From NCBI GenBank assembly GCA_023957275.1, contig JAMLHF010000048.1:1-33625 (forward strand): 33,625 bases of DNA, written 5' to 3'. Within the stretch, counting starts at the first letter, position 1. Each line of letters opens with the position of its first letter. The notes beneath the pieces are model-generated. The model was not told where the DNA came from, did not search any database, and worked only from the letters and a program-made list of their open reading frames with translations. A program made the position numbers and the translations under genes. Below, in pieces: positions 30,642 to 33,625 of the stretch. This DNA comes from Lentimicrobium sp. (lineage in GTDB: Bacteria; Bacteroidota; Bacteroidia; Bacteroidales; Lentimicrobiaceae).

Positions 30642-32762
30642 TCAGAAGAACATCAAGCGGTTGTCTTCTATCTCTGCCTTACGTTTCAATGCTTCGGTGG
30701 CTTCACGCTGTGCGCGGGTGCGGAAAGCACTTTGCAGCATGCGTTTCTCAGATGTATAATCATCTTTTGGAGGGGCAGGAACCAATTCGTCATTCACTAC
30801 GATAAATACGGCCTGGTTTCCTTTCACCGGTTTCGACATTTGACCTGCACTCAGGGTGAAGAGTACGCCGATTACTTCATCTTCTTTTCCATAACCGGGA
30901 AGGTTTGAAGCGGCAAAGGCAATTTCGTTGGTATCTGCTTTCATGCCAAGCGCGCGATAGCCCTTGTCGATGTCGGCAATGGTTTTAATCTCTTTGTTGA
31001 TTTCAGCGATCAATGTTTCTGCTTTCTTTTCACGTTTTACCAGGGGTTCGATAAATTCCCTGAGTTGCTCAAGTGTAGGTGCACCCTTTTCGCGGATTTC
31101 TTTCAGGTTGGCAACGAGATATCTGCCATCAAGGTCGAAAACGGGTGAGATGTCACCAATTTCCCGTTTGCTGTCGAACGACCATCTGATCACTTCACGA
31201 GCCTGCTGAATGCCGGGGATGGAGTTCTGATCCTTGCTGATGCGCTCGGCCAGGCGTTTGGTGTAGCCTTTTTCCTCGAGCATCTTGTTGAAACCTTCGG
31301 CATCTTTCGATTCGATGGCAAACTGGCTGGCCAGGGTATAAACATCCTGCATGGTCTTTGAGCTGGGTTCAATGGACAATTTCACCATGGCAACACGCAC
31401 CTTTTTCACGGGGGCTGTTTTGCCGGTAATTTTTATCACATGATAGCCAAACTGTGTTTCAACAACGGTTATATCACCCGTTTTACCGTTCAGCACAGCG
31501 TTGTTGAATGCCGGAACCATTGCGCCATCGGCAAACCAGTTAAGGTCACCTTTTGTCTTGGCTGCAGTCTGGTCGTCGTTCATGGTTTCTGCCAGTTCGT
31601 CAAATTTAGCGGAATTTGCCTTCACCACATTCAGGATGCTGTCGGCTTTGGCTTTTGCCTGTTCCTTTGTAAGCGTTGTTGCAGGATTTACGTTTGTTCC
31701 CTGGTAAGTAATCAGAATATGGCTTGCTTTCAAAGAGTCAGGGCGCGACTGTACATCAACCAACCTGGCCATGTTATAGATGTTGTTTTCAATATACGGG
31801 CCGAACGTAGTTCCAACAGGTGAATTAAACATCAGGGAGTCAAGCTGATAGGGCAATGATCCTTTTTTCATCCAGGTACTGTCGTAACGCTCGTCCGAGG
31901 TAGAATTAACAAAAGAAACCACATTTTCAGTGGTGGTAAATTCTTCATAAAGTTTTCTGGCCTGTTCGGTAATCTTATCGCGGTCTTCCTGCGAAGGGAG
32001 GATATCAAAGGCTACATATTCAATATCCCTTGACGCTTCCTGCTGATATTTGTGCTTATTTTCTTTGTAGAATTTCTCAAAATCAGCGTCTGTCACGGTT
32101 ACCACACTGTCGGCAATACTGGTGTAAGGGGCGCCGTAGTAACGGACCTTGGCTTTGGCATTGCGGGCTTCATAATCGCGTTTGGCAAAAGCGGCGGGTA
32201 CATAGAATCCCCTGGCAATCAGGTTGCGGTATTTGGTATTCAGCCTGTCTTCCTTGATGGCTTTTTCGATGGTAAGATAGCGCTGTTTCATCTGCGGATC
32301 AACGTTATCAAGGTTCTGGAGGAAACTGATGACATTGGCAGGGTCGAAGGCGCCGGTTTCGGGATCTCGGAAACTCTGCTGAATATAAGTATGCGGATTT
32401 TTCCCCCTGATCTGATCGTCAAGTTCCTGGGTGGATACAGTCAGGCCAAGCTGATCAACTTCTTCTAACAACAGGGCTTCGTTAATTACCTGTTCCCAGG
32501 TGGATTGCCTGATCTGGAATTGTTCGTCTGGCGAGAGGTTTTCATTGCCTGTATTCAGCTTTCTTGCTTCAATGTTTTCATCCACACGCTGGTTAAAATC
32601 AGTAGCCAGAATCTGCTCACCGTTTATTTTGCCAATGGTGTTGATGCCACGCCTGGGACTGCGGTTTGATAAAAGGTCACCCAGCACAAAAGCGGCAAGT
32701 GCCACACCGATGATGATAACGAGTAATCCTGAACGTTTACGAATATCTCCGATTAAAGCCAT
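30642..32762 (-). CDS. SurA/PpiD-type periplasmic peptidyl-prolyl isomerase
   Basis: A 706-residue membrane-anchored foldase. One N-terminal membrane segment (GLLVIIIGVALAAFVLGDLL) follows the start MALIGDIRKRSG. A SurA_N-type chaperone part comes next (QILATDFNQRVDENI..WEQVINEALLLEEVDQLGL). The parvulin rotamase domain spans ~340-450 (LKASHILITYQG..GDLNWFADGAMVPAFNNAV..TQFGYHVIKITGK), followed by a further SurA-like C-terminal half. It would assist outer-membrane protein folding. The architecture equals PpiD of proteobacteria and is typical in Bacteroidota. Its promoter (32891-32898) gives a leader of about 120 bases. Confidence 0.92.
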   Translation of the reverse strand: MALIGDIRKRSGLLVIIIGVALAAFVLGDLLSNRSPRRGINTIGKINGEQILATDFNQRVDENIEARKLNTGNENLSPDEQFQIRQSTWEQVINEALLLEEVDQLGLTVSTQELDDQIRGKNPHTYIQQSFRDPETGAFDPANVISFLQNLDNVDPQMKQRYLTIEKAIKEDRLNTKYRNLIARGFYVPAAFAKRDYEARNAKAKVRYYGAPYTSIADSVVTVTDADFEKFYKENKHKYQQEASRDIEYVAFDILPSQEDRDKITEQARKLYEEFTTTENVVSFVNSTSDERYDSTWMKKGSLPYQLDSLMFNSPVGTTFGPYIENNIYNMARLVDVQSRPDSLKASHILITYQGTNVNPATTLTKEQAKAKADSILNVVKANSAKFDELAETMNDDQTAAKTKGDLNWFADGAMVPAFNNAVLNGKTGDITVVETQFGYHVIKITGKTAPVKKVRVAMVKLSIEPSSKTMQDVYTLASQFAIESKDAEGFNKMLEEKGYTKRLAERISKDQNSIPGIQQAREVIRWSFDSKREIGDISPVFDLDGRYLVANLKEIREKGAPTLEQLREFIEPLVKREKKAETLIAEINKEIKTIADIDKGYRALGMKADTNEIAFAASNLPGYGKEDEVIGVLFTLSAGQMSKPVKGNQAVFIVVNDELVPAPPKDDYTSEKRMLQSAFRTRAQREATEALKRKAEIEDNRLMFF

Positions 32763-32890
32763 TTTTTAAGTTTTTTATAAGAGGGTGTTAAATTACATTC
32801 CCTGTAAATCAATGATTTAAGCCATTCGGGGTACAAATAAGGTACAAAATTTGTATTATGGACCTATTTATGCCTCTGGTTTTGAGGGTG

Positions 32891-32898
32891 CAAATATA
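32891..32898 (-). promoter_or_regulatory. Promoter -7 element of the PpiD-like gene
   Basis: TATATTTG on the minus strand, an exact TAnnTTTG match, with TTG about 15 bases upstream. The palindrome TACAAA-A-TTTGTA lies in the leader near 32842-32854. Confidence 0.55.
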
Positions 32899-32945
32899 CT
32901 AAATCAGTTCAACTTTGATAAAAAAATTAATCTGCCTTAATTGGA

Positions 32946-33152
32946 TTACTTCAGCAAAGTCTTATTTACTATTTCCCAGTTAACATCACCGCCATCACGT
33001 TCATACATCTTTAAAAGTGTTTCCAGCATAGCTTGTTGAAGTTTTATCTTTTTGTTTATTTTCAAATACCAACAAAACACTTCACGTAAAACAAAAAATA
33101 GTAAAATTGAAATCAAAATCCCAGTGATAATTACAGTATCAAAGCTTGTCAT
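32946..33152 (-). CDS. Small single-pass membrane protein, unknown function
   Basis: A 68-residue protein with one hydrophobic helix (TVIITGILISILLFFVLREVFCWYL) and a charged tail (KINKKIKLQQAMLETLLKMYERDGGDV). I do not recognise a family. It lies 12 bases after the superinfection-immunity-like gene on the same strand and is AT-rich like it. The two may act together at the membrane, but that is only suggested by spacing. Confidence 0.6.
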   Translation of the reverse strand: MTSFDTVIITGILISILLFFVLREVFCWYLKINKKIKLQQAMLETLLKMYERDGGDVNWEIVNKTLLK

Positions 33153-33164
33153 AATGCTTAAGTT

Positions 33165-33563
33165 TTAATTGTTAATAATATTGAAAACACTCTTTTCACT
33201 TTCAACTGATTTGGGATTTAAACCATCAAAAATTCTACTTCTTAACTTCTCATATTCATCCTCTGATAAAGTGCCATTCATTCTCATTTGTTGAATGACT
33301 TTTAATTCTTCAGATTTGGAATTAGCCAATTTTGAAAGCAAATCATTTGTTCTTCTTTGTTCTTTTAATAATTGTTCATTTTGTTCAAGACCTGTTGTAT
33401 TAGGAACAGATACAGCCCAAATCAATGCAACAATCCATCCGATTACTGTCCATCCAAGAAACAAATTTAAAAGTGCTATTGAAGTTACATTTTTATGTTT
33501 CCTCCCGACAATTGCAGGTAAAAAATAAATAACAGCTATCAGCGGAGCAATTATGAATTCCAT
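33165..33563 (-). CDS. Superinfection immunity family membrane protein with SHOCT-like tail
   Basis: A 132-residue protein. Residues 1-55 give two hydrophobic segments, with IALLNLFLGWTVIGWIVALIWAVS matching the superinfection immunity (T4 Imm-like) family core. The tail QQMRMNGTLSEDEYEKLRSRIFDG resembles a SHOCT oligomerisation motif, often fused to small membrane proteins. Phage Imm proteins block DNA entry of related phages; chromosomal members are mostly uncharacterised. It is AT-rich and heads a two-gene unit at the right edge. Family match is good; the defence role is inference. Confidence 0.75.
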   Translation of the reverse strand: MEFIIAPLIAVIYFLPAIVGRKHKNVTSIALLNLFLGWTVIGWIVALIWAVSVPNTTGLEQNEQLLKEQRRTNDLLSKLANSKSEELKVIQQMRMNGTLSEDEYEKLRSRIFDGLNPKSVESEKSVFNIINN

Positions 33564-33625
33564 TGCAAAGAAATTTATACTAATTAAACTTTTGAATTGC
33601 TACATTGATTTATATTAAATCTATT

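Overview
The window looks like a chromosomal contig from a member of the Bacteroidota, probably a Bacteroidales-like lineage. The evidence is: many genes preceded by the Bacteroidota -7 promoter element TAnnTTTG; a DUF4270 lipoprotein next to a one-domain glycogen-synthase-like protein; a secreted nuclease with a type IX secretion (T9SS) sorting tail; lipoprotein signals; and a SurA/PpiD-type foldase. No rRNA is present. One tRNA-Leu(CAA) was found.

Left accessory region (about 1-5200, visibly AT-richer). A type I restriction subunit (hsdR, cut by the window edge) follows a small XRE regulator. Next come a cassette-like outer-membrane barrel gene, then a macrolide-resistance pair: Mef-type efflux and Mph-type 2'-phosphotransferase. 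The pair sits behind a leader peptide and attenuator-like hairpins. Long imperfect palindromes with AAC/GTT-type cores lie at the gene boundaries. Their end sequences match as expected for integron-type cassettes, although no integrase is visible. The tRNA-Leu gene marks the border with the core.

Core region (about 5223-32760). In order: GH53 galactanase lipoprotein; S41/CtpA protease; glmS; DUF4270 and the glgA-like gene; a very large fused flavin/iron-sulfur dehydrogenase; the yceD-rpmF-plsX-fabH operon with its own promoter and terminator; a GNAT acetyltransferase; a HisJ-type histidinol phosphatase with a tandem octamer repeat at its start codon; a U32 family protein; a hybrid sensor kinase; a mntP-like / endonuclease I / queD operon read leftward; pyruvate kinase; ComF; and a PpiD-like foldase. 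These are mostly housekeeping, envelope and polysaccharide functions.

Right edge (about 32940-33563). The sequence is AT-rich again, with a small membrane protein and a superinfection-immunity-family protein. This suggests a second accessory patch.

The most unusual points are the cassette-like architecture on the left, the leader of the mef-mph operon, the three-part fused dehydrogenase, and the octamer array abutting hisJ.
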